A stretch of 38,929 nt of DNA from assembly GCA_020859985.1 (NCBI GenBank), contig JAJBVD010000019.1:1-38929 (forward strand). Direction: 5' to 3'. Source of the stretch: Clostridiales bacterium (GTDB taxonomy: Bacteria > Bacillota > Clostridia > Lachnospirales > Lachnospiraceae). Shown piece by piece: positions 7,527-15,120 of the stretch (positions within the stretch are counted from its first letter, which is position 1; each line of letters starts with the position of its first letter). Under the pieces are notes generated by a model that searched no databases, was not told the DNA's origin, and saw nothing but the letters and a program-made list of their open reading frames with translations. The translations under genes and the position numbers were made by a program.

Positions 7527-7846
7527 TGGCAATTTATCTCGGAAACCTGGACGTAACACAGATAGAGAACCGGCTCGGCGTGAAGTTGAGCGAGGACGAC
7601 CGCAAAAAGCTGGAGGAGCTCCGGATCAATCACACGGACGAGATCCACAACGCCCACGGCTGGCACTGCTACGACATACCCTTCGTGATCGCATGCGGCT
7701 GCTATGAGGTGGCGCTCATGTGGCGCGACATTCTGACACCACACGCCACAGCCATGAAGGGAACCGCGCAGATCTCCGGAGACTGGGACGGAGCTCCGAA
7801 GCCCGACGAAGCATACCGCAGGAAAATGGAGGGAGCAAAAGCATGA
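7526..7846 (+). CDS. Conserved-type small phage protein, unknown
   Basis: A 106-residue protein with no recognised domain. It starts on ATG within TAATG with AAGGAGG upstream. The sequence has a helical N-terminal half (NLDVTQIENRLGVKLSEDDRKKLEEL), a His-rich stretch (NHTDEIHNAHGWHCYDIPF) and a C-terminal charged tail. The His/Cys cluster could bind metal, but that is speculation. It overlaps the next start by ATGA. Confidence 0.55.
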   Translation: MAIYLGNLDVTQIENRLGVKLSEDDRKKLEELRINHTDEIHNAHGWHCYDIPFVIACGCYEVALMWRDILTPHATAMKGTAQISGDWDGAPKPDEAYRRKMEGAKA

Positions 7847-8616
7847 CATACAGACCGAAGATTATCAAGGGCAAAGTAACCGGCACCGGCTGGCCGATCG
7901 ACGGCCACACGCTCCACTTCTCCCAGTGGGACTACGACGACCGGACGAGCTGGCACCTGCATGGCTGGGAGGACGAGGACGACGAGGCCGTCATGCAGAC
8001 CATGTTCTACAGTGAAATGGAGGCCGGGATCTGCGAGAGCGCCACCCTGGAAGAATTTACAGAGGTATGGAAGGCTCACAAGTGGGAGCCGCTCTTCTCC
8101 TTCACTCTCCATCTCTACCAGGTGGAACCCGTCGAAACCATTCAGGAAGAAAGCCGCGACGAGCACCGGGAGAAACTCAGAGAGTACGGGATTGATCTCA
8201 CGCCCAGGAAACAGACCGACAAGGGCGGGATCGTCTGCCTGCCGCTCGACGAGAACCTCAAAGGCGACACCCAGGCGAAACACCCGGACTGGGAGCCGGT
8301 GGAGTGCCCACACTGCGGCCGGAAATGCTGGAAGGCTCCGGAAGTGGATCGCCTGATCTCCAGCCAGGGAGCGCAGGCTCTCTGCACCAAGTGCGCACTG
8401 GAGTGTGGCCTCATATCGCCATACAAACAGAACAACGCGCCAAAACCCGGCGGAAACCGGGAGCAACGACGGAAGGCGAAGCGCTCTGCAGGTAACAGCA
8501 AGCCCAACAGGGCACGCCAGAAGCAGAGCCAGGCAAAAGGCCCGGCCACCGTCGATCAGATCCTGCGGCAGCAGGCAAAGCAAAGGAAGGCTCAGGGACA
8601 TGGAAAACGAGGATAG
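7843..8616 (+). CDS. Phage protein with central Cys4-type zinc finger, unknown
   Basis: A 257-residue protein whose ATG at 7843 overlaps the previous stop. The N-terminal ~100 residues are rich in aromatic and acidic residues (HFSQWDYDDRTSWHLHGWED). The middle (~150-195) has two Cys pairs, VECPHCGRKCW and LCTKCALEC, which would form a zinc ribbon. The C-terminal ~60 residues are very basic and Gln-rich, likely disordered and nucleic-acid binding. I recognise no named family. Its 3' end overlaps the next gene by 17 bases. Confidence 0.55.
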   Translation: MTYRPKIIKGKVTGTGWPIDGHTLHFSQWDYDDRTSWHLHGWEDEDDEAVMQTMFYSEMEAGICESATLEEFTEVWKAHKWEPLFSFTLHLYQVEPVETIQEESRDEHREKLREYGIDLTPRKQTDKGGIVCLPLDENLKGDTQAKHPDWEPVECPHCGRKCWKAPEVDRLISSQGAQALCTKCALECGLISPYKQNNAPKPGGNREQRRKAKRSAGNSKPNRARQKQSQAKGPATVDQILRQQAKQRKAQGHGKRG

Positions 8617-9046
8617 AAACGGACGCGGCGCGGCACTCATGCTTCTGTATTGCCTGGTGGATCTGCTGGCCTGGCTGCTCATTATCGCGGCAAAGGCCAC
8701 CGGCCACACCTCGCGGAGCTGGATCTTCTGCCTGACGTCACTTCTCTGGCTGCCGTTCGTGACAATGGCCGTGATCCTCGTGATCTGGGGCGCGTCAAGG
8801 CTCGCCAGGCACCTGATCCGGGAGCTCCGGGAGGCATACCGCCGCCGGAAGATCGCCCGGACGCTCTGGGAGGCCATGGAGGGGCTGACACTGAACTCCG
8901 TCGGCCCGATCTACGGCGTGAAGCGCCAGCCAGGGGAAAAGAACGCACCGTACAAGCGCCGGATCCTGAAAGCGGCGCAGACGGTAGACACCGTAAACAT
9001 AGGACGAGCACCGGACACTCCGGCCGGGAAGGGAGGCAAACCATGA
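8600..9046 (+). CDS. Small membrane protein with two predicted TM helices
   Basis: A 148-residue protein from the ATG at 8600. Residues ~10-32 (ALMLLYCLVDLLAWLLIIAA) and ~44-66 (FCLTSLLWLPFVTMAVILVI) are two strongly hydrophobic helices separated by a short loop. The rest is a basic cytoplasmic tail beginning SRLARHLIRELREAYRRRK. It could anchor a complex at the membrane or act in exclusion; there is no family evidence. It overlaps the methylase start by ATGA. The frame of the downstream methylase is also open upstream through this gene, but that overlap is fortuitous. Confidence 0.6.
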   Translation: MENEDRNGRGAALMLLYCLVDLLAWLLIIAAKATGHTSRSWIFCLTSLLWLPFVTMAVILVIWGASRLARHLIRELREAYRRRKIARTLWEAMEGLTLNSVGPIYGVKRQPGEKNAPYKRRILKAAQTVDTVNIGRAPDTPAGKGGKP

Positions 9047-10380
9047 GTGACTACAAGACCGAAGCAGAGCTGAAAGCGTGGGCGGGTGAAATCCCGGTAT
9101 TTTGTGCGCATGACGCGATCGTGGACGCCGCCACCCTGGTGCCGAACCCGAAGAACCCGAACACGCACCCGGACAGCCAGATCCAGCTACTCGGCCGCAT
9201 TATATGCCAGACCGGCTGGAGGCAGCCGATCACCGTCTCGAAGCGCTCCGGCTTCATAGTAAAGGGCCACGGCCGCCTCTCTGCCGCTCTCCTGGAGGGC
9301 ATGGAGCAGGTGCCGGTGGACTATCAGAACTACACCACCGAGGCCGAAGAGTACGCCGATCTGGTGGCCGACAACCGGATCGCGGAGCTGGCCGAGATCG
9401 ACAACAAAATGCTGGCCGACATTTTCGCAGACATTGACACCGGTGAGATCCCGCTGGAGCTGACCGGGTACACGGACGACGAGGTGGAAAGCCTCGTCAC
9501 CGCCCTGGCCGAAGCACTCCACAATGATCTGAACGAGCCGGACGAGATACCGGAGACACCGGAGCCAGATCAGACCGTCACCAAGAAGGGCGACCTCTGG
9601 ATCCTCGGCCACCACCGCGTCGTCTGCGGGGACGCAACCAACGAAAAGAACCGGGAGCTCCTGCTGAACGGAGAAAACCCGGAGATCCTGCTCACGGATC
9701 CGCCCTACTGCTCCGGAGGCTTCCAGGAGTCCGGAAGATCTACCGGAAACATAGGAACAAAGCGGTACGACAAAAACGGGAAAGAGATCGACGTCCAGAT
9801 CGCGAACGATACACTCAGCACACGCGGGTACCAGTCACTTATGAAGCAGATCCTCCAGAATTTTGAGGGGCGGGTGGCCTATATCTTCACCGACTGGCGC
9901 ATGTGGATTTACTTGTACGACGTCGTGGAGGGCTCCGGCCTGGGCGTCAAAAATATGATTGTCTGGAATAAGAAAACACCGGGCATGGGTATGGGCTGGA
10001 GAACCCAGCACGAGCTCGTCATGTTCGCGCACCGGACGAAGCCAAAGTGGGACAACCACAAGGGCTACGGCAACGTGCTGGAGGCTACGCGCTCCGGAAA
10101 CGAGCTGCACCCGACGCAGAAGCCGGTGGAAATACTGGAGAAGCTGCTCGACAATACAGACTGGGCCGAAGGAGTGCTCGACACCTTCGGGGGATCTGGC
10201 ACAACGCTGATCGCCGCCGAAAGTGCCGGGCAAAAGTCGTACATCATGGAAATGGAACCCGGCTTCGTGGACGTGATCGTGCGTCGGTACGTAAAAACAA
10301 CCGGAAAGACGACCGGGATCCAGCTCATACGCGGGGGCAAGGAAGTGGCCCGCGACGAATACGAGCGGCTCCTGCATTGA
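9043..10380 (+). CDS. ParB-domain / DNA methyltransferase fusion
   Basis: A 445-residue two-domain protein. Residues ~20-165 are a ParB/Srx-like domain with the VKGHGRLSAAL motif and ADNRIAELA. Residues ~180-440 are a beta-group amino-methyltransferase with DPPY at ~219-222 before DTFGGSGTT at ~381-389, the permuted order of the beta class. This fusion is common in Firmicutes phages and is thought to modify phage DNA against restriction or mark packaging regions; target specificity cannot be read from sequence. The ATG lies in an ATGA overlap with GGGAGG upstream. The gene ends just before the regulator that closes the early region. Confidence 0.9.
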   Translation: MSDYKTEAELKAWAGEIPVFCAHDAIVDAATLVPNPKNPNTHPDSQIQLLGRIICQTGWRQPITVSKRSGFIVKGHGRLSAALLEGMEQVPVDYQNYTTEAEEYADLVADNRIAELAEIDNKMLADIFADIDTGEIPLELTGYTDDEVESLVTALAEALHNDLNEPDEIPETPEPDQTVTKKGDLWILGHHRVVCGDATNEKNRELLLNGENPEILLTDPPYCSGGFQESGRSTGNIGTKRYDKNGKEIDVQIANDTLSTRGYQSLMKQILQNFEGRVAYIFTDWRMWIYLYDVVEGSGLGVKNMIVWNKKTPGMGMGWRTQHELVMFAHRTKPKWDNHKGYGNVLEATRSGNELHPTQKPVEILEKLLDNTDWAEGVLDTFGGSGTTLIAAESAGQKSYIMEMEPGFVDVIVRRYVKTTGKTTGIQLIRGGKEVARDEYERLLH

Positions 10381-10402
10381 GAGGGACAAGGAGGTGGAAA
10401 GA

Positions 10403-10900
10403 ATGGCCCCACAATCAGACGAAAAGCGCCCAAAGGAAACGGACGCAATAAAACACCGGCTCGAAAACTTCGCGAGCTACCAGCGCCGGATCGACAACCT
10501 GATCGAACGGCTGGCGCGTCTGGAGGACGCCATGAACTCCCCCTCCACCCCGAACCTAAGCGGGATGCCTGGAGGCTCAGGCGGGAGCAGCAGCAAGACC
10601 GAACGCCAGGTAGTCCGGAAAATGGAACTGGAGCGCCAGATCAGCGACATGGTGGCCGAGGAAAAGAAGGAACGCGCCGCCCTGGAACTGCTGATCTCAC
10701 TCATGGAGAAACCCGACGAGGCGACCGTCATTGAAATGCACTATTTTGACGGTGCCAAGTGGTGGCCGATCTGCGCGGCCCTATTCTCCCGCGAGCCGGA
10801 TTATGAAAAGCGGGCGGACAAATACCTGAAACGCACCTTCAAGATCCACGGCTCCGCGCTACAAAGCCTCACAAGGCTTCAAAAAGAAACGGGGGCATAA
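10403..10900 (+). CDS. DUF1492 / ArpU-like phage transcriptional regulator
   Basis: A 165-residue protein; ATG 10403 sits eight bases after GGAGG and is preferred to the GTG at 10394. The N-terminal half is a coiled coil (HRLENFASYQRRIDNLIERLARLED). The C-terminal half (~90-160) reads as a sigma-region-4-like helix-turn-helix: ALELLISLMEKPDEATVIEMHYFDGAKWWPICAALF, then YLKRTFKIHGSALQSL. DUF1492/ArpU proteins stand at the end of early operons in Gram-positive phages and activate late genes. The strong late-type promoter and repeat array lie directly downstream, which fits that role. Confidence 0.75.
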   Translation: MAPQSDEKRPKETDAIKHRLENFASYQRRIDNLIERLARLEDAMNSPSTPNLSGMPGGSGGSSSKTERQVVRKMELERQISDMVAEEKKERAALELLISLMEKPDEATVIEMHYFDGAKWWPICAALFSREPDYEKRADKYLKRTFKIHGSALQSLTRLQKETGA

Positions 10901-10922
10901 TTCCCCACCGAAACCACAAAAA

Positions 10923-10965
10923 GCCCGTTCTGCGCCATTCTAGCACGCAGGCGGGCCTATTTTTT
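10923..10965 (+). terminator. Intrinsic terminator closing the early operon
   Basis: Inverted repeat GCCCG-TT-CTGCG (10923-10934) with CGCAG-G-CGGGC (10946-10956), an 11-base loop, and a T-run at 10960-10965. It lies 22 bases after the regulator stop codon. Confidence 0.85.
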
Positions 10966-10974
10966 GAGCACAGG

Positions 10975-11024
10975 GGGATAAAAGGGGACAAAAAGGGATA
11001 AAAGGGGATAAAAAGGGATATTGA
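10975..11024 (+). repeat. Five 10-bp A-tract tandem repeats upstream of the late promoter
   Basis: Five exact-period units: GGGATAAAAG, GGGACAAAAA, GGGATAAAAG, GGGATAAAAA and GGGATATTGA. The last runs into the -35 hexamer. A-tracts phased at about one helical turn are expected to bend DNA and could act as an UP element or as an activator array for the ArpU-like protein encoded just upstream. The periodicity is seen; the role is inferred. Confidence 0.65.
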
Positions 11025-11049
11025 AAGATAATCGCGGGCGTGGTATGAT
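11021..11049 (+). promoter_or_regulatory. Sigma-70 type late promoter with extended -10
   Basis: TTGAAA (-35, 11021-11026), a 17-bp spacer, and TATGAT (-10, 11044-11049) preceded by TGG, giving an extended -10. It lies between the early-operon terminator and the packaging genes, all on the + strand, so it should drive the late transcript. The repeat array abuts the -35 element. Confidence 0.75.
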
Positions 11050-11075
11050 ACAATTCAGCGAAAGCCATATAAAAG

Positions 11076-11112
11076 ACCGTCGGGAGACAATGCGAACTCC
11101 TGGCGGTTTTTT
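11076..11112 (+). terminator. Leader terminator / attenuator in the late transcript
   Basis: A stem with outer pairs ACCG (11076-11079)/CGGT (11104-11107) and inner pairs GGAG (11083-11086)/CTCC (11097-11100) is followed by T6 (11107-11112). It falls about 20-60 bases after the predicted transcription start and before the first late gene, so it could attenuate late transcription unless antitermination occurs, or it may end a short leader RNA. Confidence 0.55.
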
Positions 11113-11175
11113 CATGCCCTCCCCTCCCAGAAAATAATTGGGGGGAGGGTAAATTTTCGAGAGGGGGTGCCGCCC

Positions 11176-11871
11176 ATGAGTAGCAGCCTATACTATACCG
11201 GCTCAGCGAAGCGCACGAGCGGCGCGTTTTCCGTCACACTAAAAGACGGGGAGGCCCTCGTGAAAAAGCTCCAGAAATTAGAGGACGGCGGCCAGAAGGC
11301 CATAAACAGCACCGTCTCCGACTTTACATCAAGGGCACCCGCCTGGGTAAAGAAGGGGATCCGGCAGCATTATGGAGTAGACACCGCCGCAATATCGGAG
11401 GCGGGCCCGAAAGTAAAACGGGGGGCCACCTCCATTAAAGTGTCGGGGGTATCCGTTGACGGGGCTTCGCTCGTTTACAGCGGCCGGACATTGACGCCGA
11501 CGCACTTCAACCAGTCGCCGAAGTCTCCACAAACAACCCGCCAGAAGAGCAAAATCAAGGTACCCGGCCAGGCACTCTCAACGAGCAGCCCGGTGGCAAT
11601 GGTAGCACCGCCCAAAAAGTACACGGTGAAAGCCACCATCATTAAGGGCAAGCGGGCCAGCATGAAGCAGGGCACGTTCATTGCTTCCGGAAACGGGGGG
11701 AGCACTCTCCCCTTCCAGCGCACAGGCGACGACCGCACACCGATCGAAGCCGTCCGCACATTAAGCGTGCCCCAGATGATAAGCGGCCGCGCAAAGGACA
11801 CGATCGAAGAGCTGATCGCTGAGAACCTGGAAAAGAGGTTTGAACACCACATCAACCAGCAAATGAAGTAA
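11176..11871 (+). CDS. Tail completion / minor tail protein Z-like
   Basis: A 231-residue protein from ATG 11176, seven bases after a GAGGGGGT ribosome binding site. It resembles the prophage minor tail protein Z (gpZ-like) family: an N-terminal helix (ALVKKLQKLEDGGQKAINSTV), a middle basic KKGIRQHYGVDTAAI segment, and a C-terminal IEAVRTLSVPQMISGRAKD followed by a long helix. In lambda, gpZ acts at the top of the tail during joining to the head. Here it unusually stands first in the late operon, before the terminase. The assignment is moderate. Confidence 0.6.
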   Translation: MSSSLYYTGSAKRTSGAFSVTLKDGEALVKKLQKLEDGGQKAINSTVSDFTSRAPAWVKKGIRQHYGVDTAAISEAGPKVKRGATSIKVSGVSVDGASLVYSGRTLTPTHFNQSPKSPQTTRQKSKIKVPGQALSTSSPVAMVAPPKKYTVKATIIKGKRASMKQGTFIASGNGGSTLPFQRTGDDRTPIEAVRTLSVPQMISGRAKDTIEELIAENLEKRFEHHINQQMK

Positions 11872-12026
11872 TGGCCAAGCCGACGAAAGAAGCCGCAAAG
11901 CCGAAAGCGAAAGCAAAGCCAACGAACAAAGCCAAAAGCGCGAACGAAATCGCGAAAGAAAACGCGAAAGAAAACGCGAAAGAAAAGCGAAAAGAAAAGC
12001 GCAAAAAAAACGCCGCGAAAAAATAA
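11871..12026 (+). CDS. 51-residue Lys/Ala-rich basic protein
   Basis: An ATG inside TAATG with the gpZ-like stop opens a 51-codon frame ending at TAA 12024-12026. About 40% of residues are Lys and the rest mostly Ala, Glu, Asn and Arg (it begins MAKPTKEAAKPKAKAK). The DNA has GCGAAAGAAAAC repeats. It resembles the lysine-rich tails of histone-H1-like proteins, so DNA binding during packaging is a reasonable guess. No ribosome binding site other than termination-reinitiation is seen, and the simple repeat means it could be noncoding. Moderate to low confidence. Confidence 0.45.
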   Translation: MAKPTKEAAKPKAKAKPTNKAKSANEIAKENAKENAKEKRKEKRKKNAAKK

Positions 12027-12116
12027 AGCGAAAAGCCGAAGCCGAGCCGCTGAAAAAAATTTCTGCGGGGAAATGCCGGAAGGTACTGTGACGAGCTCCG
12101 AAAACGCTGCGGTGCT

Positions 12117-12143
12117 CGCGAGCCCAAAACTCGCGCAGTTTTT
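12117..12143 (+). terminator. Hairpin with T-run upstream of terS
   Basis: CGCGAG (12117-12122) pairs with CTCGCG (12130-12135) across a CCCAAAA loop, followed by CAG and T5 (12139-12143). It may be a weak terminator or attenuator between the gpZ-like gene and the small terminase. A role as part of the packaging site is possible because cos/pac sites usually sit near terS. The rest of 12027-12202 shows no gene. Confidence 0.4.
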
Positions 12144-12202
12144 AAAAAAAATTTTTGAGCCGTTTCGTTTCGCTTTTATGCCAGAGAAAGGGGGTGCCGC
12201 TC

Positions 12203-12781
12203 ATGGCGGAGGGCACAAAAAAGAACCTGCAAAGCTCGGCCATAATTGCCAAGCTCTTCGGGCTGACAGATCGCCGGGTGCAACAGCTCGCCAAGGAGGG
12301 CATAATTCCCGTGGAGCAGCGCAACCCGTACAAATTCGACCTGCTGCCAACCGTGCAGACCTACATCAAATACCTGAGTGACAAAGTGAACGGCCGGGAA
12401 ACCAAGACGGCCGACACCGTAAAGGCCGAGAGCGACAAGCTCAGGGCCGAGGCCGACCTCAAACAGAGCAAGGCCAAGATCGCGGAGCTTCAGCTCAAAG
12501 AACTGGAGGGGCAAATGCACCGGAGCGAGGACGTGGAAGCCATGACGAACGACCTCGTGTACACCGTCCGCAGCATGATCATGGCGCTGCCTGGCCGCCT
12601 CGCAATGGACGTGATCCAGGCAGGAACGGCCGCCGAAGCCTCGGCAATTATCAGAACCGAGTGCAACAAGATCCTGAACGAGCTCGCGGGGTACAAATAC
12701 AACCCCGAAGCCTACCAGCGGCGGGTAAGGGATCGCGAAGGCTGGCGAGAAGTGCTCGCAGATGAAGAGGCCGACGAGTAA
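12203..12781 (+). CDS. terS: Terminase small subunit (Nu1-like)
   Basis: A 192-residue protein from ATG 12203 with AAAGGGGGT upstream. Residues ~10-50 (SAIIAKLFGLTDRRVQQLAKEGIIPVEQRNPYKFDLLP) form the winged helix-turn-helix seen in lambda Nu1-like proteins, which binds the packaging site. Residues ~60-105 are a charged coiled coil for oligomerisation. The C-terminal helices (DLVYTVRSMIMALPGRLAMDV) probably contact the large subunit. It overlaps the start of terL by 20 bases. Confidence 0.85.
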   Translation: MAEGTKKNLQSSAIIAKLFGLTDRRVQQLAKEGIIPVEQRNPYKFDLLPTVQTYIKYLSDKVNGRETKTADTVKAESDKLRAEADLKQSKAKIAELQLKELEGQMHRSEDVEAMTNDLVYTVRSMIMALPGRLAMDVIQAGTAAEASAIIRTECNKILNELAGYKYNPEAYQRRVRDREGWREVLADEEADE

Positions 12782-14696
12782 GGCAGCCACCCGGAAACTA
12801 AACGCCGCCATAAACCCGGCCGTCCGCAATTTCAAGCCACCGGAGGAACTCACCGTGGCAGAATGGGCCGACAGACACCGCCGCCTGTCGCCGGAGACTT
12901 CCGCAGAGGCAGGCCCGTGGCGAACCGCCCGGACGCCGTACCTCCGGGAGCCTATGGAGGCGTTCACGGATCCGAAGATCCACAAGATCACAATGGTGGC
13001 GGCGTCTCAGGTGGGAAAGTCGGAGCTCGAACTGAACATAATCGGGTACATAATCGACCAGGATCCCGGCTCTATTCTGTTTGTGCAGCCGACACTCGAC
13101 GACGCCCGCAAGTTTTCCAGGCTCCGGATCGCTCCAATGATCCGAGACAGCAAGGTGCTAAAGGCGAAAGTCTCGGACGTGAGGACGCGGGACTCCGGGA
13201 ACACGATCCTCCAGAAGTCCTTCCCTGGTGGAATGTTGACGATCACCGGCTCAAACAGCGCCTCCGCGCTGGCTTCGACGCCCGCCCGGTACATAATCGG
13301 CGACGAGCGCGACCGCTGGGCCGTGAGTGCAGGCACCGAGGGCGATCCCTGGGCGCTGGCTCAGGCCCGGCAGACCACATTCTACAACGCGAAGGCCGTC
13401 GAGGTATCAACTCCGACGATCAAAGGCGCGTCCAACATTGAGAGCAGCTACTACCAGGGCACGCAGGAGCGCTGGTGCCATAAATGCCCGGAGTGTGGCG
13501 AGTACGGCGAGATCATTTTCGACCGGATCCACTTCGACCACAGCGTGAAAACGATCCGGGGGAAGAAATCGTACACCATAAACGGGCCCGTGACATGGAC
13601 GTGCCCGAACTGCGGGTGCATTATCCCGGAGGAAACCATGAGACGGCAGCCCGCGAAGTGGATCGCGGAAAACCCGGACGCCTACAAAACGGGAGTCCGG
13701 AGCTTCTGGCTGAACGCCTTCTCGTCTCCCTGGGTGCCATGGGCTGACATATGCCTGGAATTTCTCCGGGCAAAGGACGATCCGCAAAAGCTGAAAGTAG
13801 TATTCAACACCAAGCTGGGCGAGCTCTGGGAGGATCGCGGCGGGATCGCCGACGAGGACACCATGCTGGCCCGCCGGGAGGACTACGGCCAGACCGCCGA
13901 CGGCCACCCGGTAGAGCTTCCGGAGGGCGTCCTGGTGCTCACATGTGGAGTAGACACCCAGGACAACCGCCTGGAGTACGAAGTCGTGGGCCACGGCCAT
14001 TATGGCGAGACGTGGGGGATCCAGAAGGGCTACATCATGGGAAAACCGAACACCGAAGAGGTGTGGGCGCGGCTCGACGACGTGATCGATCACGTCTGGT
14101 GCTTCCGCGACGGCAAGGGCCTGGTGATCTCGATCACATGCGTGGACTCAGGCGGCCACTACACGCAGGAGGTGTACGAACAATGCAGGCTCCGAAAGAA
14201 CCGGCGCGTGTTCGCGATCAAGGGCAAAGGCGGCGACGGGATCCCGTTCGTGACGCCGCCCTCCAAGGTGCCGATCAGGGATAACAAGAAGATCACCTGC
14301 TGGCTCTACACGCTCGGCGTGGACGCTGGCAAGGAGCTGATCATGTCGTCCATTCAGGTGCAGGCACCTGGCGCGAAATACTGCCACTTCCCAAAGGGCG
14401 AGGGCTACGGCTACGACACCTACTACTTCAACGGCCTGCTCTCTGAAAAGCTGGAGCTGACTCAGACGAAGCGCGGGAACCGCTGGGCCTGGGTGAAGAT
14501 CCCAGGGCACGAACGGAACGAGGCGCTCGACTGCCGAAACTACGCTCTGGCCGGGCTCCGCATTATCAATCCGGACATGGACGCCGTGGAGAGACGGCTC
14601 AAAAACCTGCCGGAAAGGGAAAAACCACAGAAGAAAGCTGCAGCTTCGCAGCCAAGACGGGCAAAACGTCCGGACGACTACTTCGACGAGTGGTAA
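12762..14696 (+). CDS. terL: Terminase large subunit (GpA family)
   Basis: A 644-residue GpA-type terminase. The Walker A-like motif is ASQVGKSE (Lys ~86), the Walker B region is YIIGDERDRW (~176-185), and a zinc ribbon follows (CHKCPECGEYG ~238 and CPNCGC ~283), a feature of the GpA family. The C-terminal RNase H-like nuclease has GVDTQDNRLE (~393) with a later acidic site in TCVDSGGHYT. It translocates DNA into the procapsid using ATP and cuts the concatemer with the small subunit encoded just upstream. Length is normal for the family. A charged Lys/Arg tail probably docks on the portal. Confidence 0.95.
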   Translation: MKRPTSKAATRKLNAAINPAVRNFKPPEELTVAEWADRHRRLSPETSAEAGPWRTARTPYLREPMEAFTDPKIHKITMVAASQVGKSELELNIIGYIIDQDPGSILFVQPTLDDARKFSRLRIAPMIRDSKVLKAKVSDVRTRDSGNTILQKSFPGGMLTITGSNSASALASTPARYIIGDERDRWAVSAGTEGDPWALAQARQTTFYNAKAVEVSTPTIKGASNIESSYYQGTQERWCHKCPECGEYGEIIFDRIHFDHSVKTIRGKKSYTINGPVTWTCPNCGCIIPEETMRRQPAKWIAENPDAYKTGVRSFWLNAFSSPWVPWADICLEFLRAKDDPQKLKVVFNTKLGELWEDRGGIADEDTMLARREDYGQTADGHPVELPEGVLVLTCGVDTQDNRLEYEVVGHGHYGETWGIQKGYIMGKPNTEEVWARLDDVIDHVWCFRDGKGLVISITCVDSGGHYTQEVYEQCRLRKNRRVFAIKGKGGDGIPFVTPPSKVPIRDNKKITCWLYTLGVDAGKELIMSSIQVQAPGAKYCHFPKGEGYGYDTYYFNGLLSEKLELTQTKRGNRWAWVKIPGHERNEALDCRNYALAGLRIINPDMDAVERRLKNLPEREKPQKKAAASQPRRAKRPDDYFDEW

Positions 14697-14708
14697 GGAG
14701 GCGAACAC

Positions 14709-14984
14709 ATGGCAACCAAGACAAGAACCGTAACAATTATCAAGGCCGAACTGGCGGCCAAAAAGGAACGCCTGGATCTTTACCTGGCACGCGAGAAGGA
14801 AATGCTCACCGGCGGCGTGCAGCTCTACACGATAGGATCCAGGAACCTGCAAAGGTACAACACCCCGCTCTCTGAAATCCGGGCCGAAATTGAGGAACTG
14901 GAGGAAGAGATCGAGGGGCTGGAGGCCGAACTGGCGGGCGCGTCGGCCCGCAGAGCCGTGGCCGTGGTGCCGCGGGACTGGTAA
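14709..14984 (+). CDS. DUF6148 / gpW-position head-tail joining protein
   Basis: A 91-residue protein with the DUF6148 pattern: LAAKKERLDLYLAREKEML, the GGVQLYTIGSRNLQRYNTPL block, then a Glu-rich helix. It stands between terminase and portal, exactly where lambda gpW is encoded, so a head-completion role is likely. The start has AAGGAGG nearby. Confidence 0.75.
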   Translation: MATKTRTVTIIKAELAAKKERLDLYLAREKEMLTGGVQLYTIGSRNLQRYNTPLSEIRAEIEELEEEIEGLEAELAGASARRAVAVVPRDW

Positions 14985-15014
14985 CGGGTAAACGCCGGGC
15001 GACCGGCTTTTACT

Positions 15015-15070
15015 ACGGCAGGCACCGGAGGGAGGTTTCGCTCCTTTACTCTCCCGGCCTGTCGTTTTTT
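15015..15070 (+). terminator. Strong terminator-like hairpin between gpW-like and portal genes
   Basis: ACGGCAGGC (15015-15023) pairs with GCCTGTCGT (15057-15065, one G-U), and CCGG/CCGG plus GGGA/TCCC extend the stem past a one-base bulge. T6 follows at 15065-15070. It lies inside the head operon, so it probably modulates the ratio of terminase to portal and capsid transcript, or it is the end of a short transcript. Confidence 0.7.
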
Positions 15071-15120
15071 ATGCACAAATTCAAAGGGCGAAGGAGGCGA
15101 TCAAGATAGAAAGCAAGGAA

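Noticed and set aside
8650-9042. N-terminal extension of the ParB-methylase upstream of 9043
   Set aside because: It overlaps the two-TM membrane protein gene in another frame and has Arg/Pro-rich out-of-frame composition; ATG 9043 has a good ribosome site and starts the domain correctly.
12073-12381. Open frame across the terS start region
   Set aside because: It is a shadow of the terS gene in another frame without protein-like composition.
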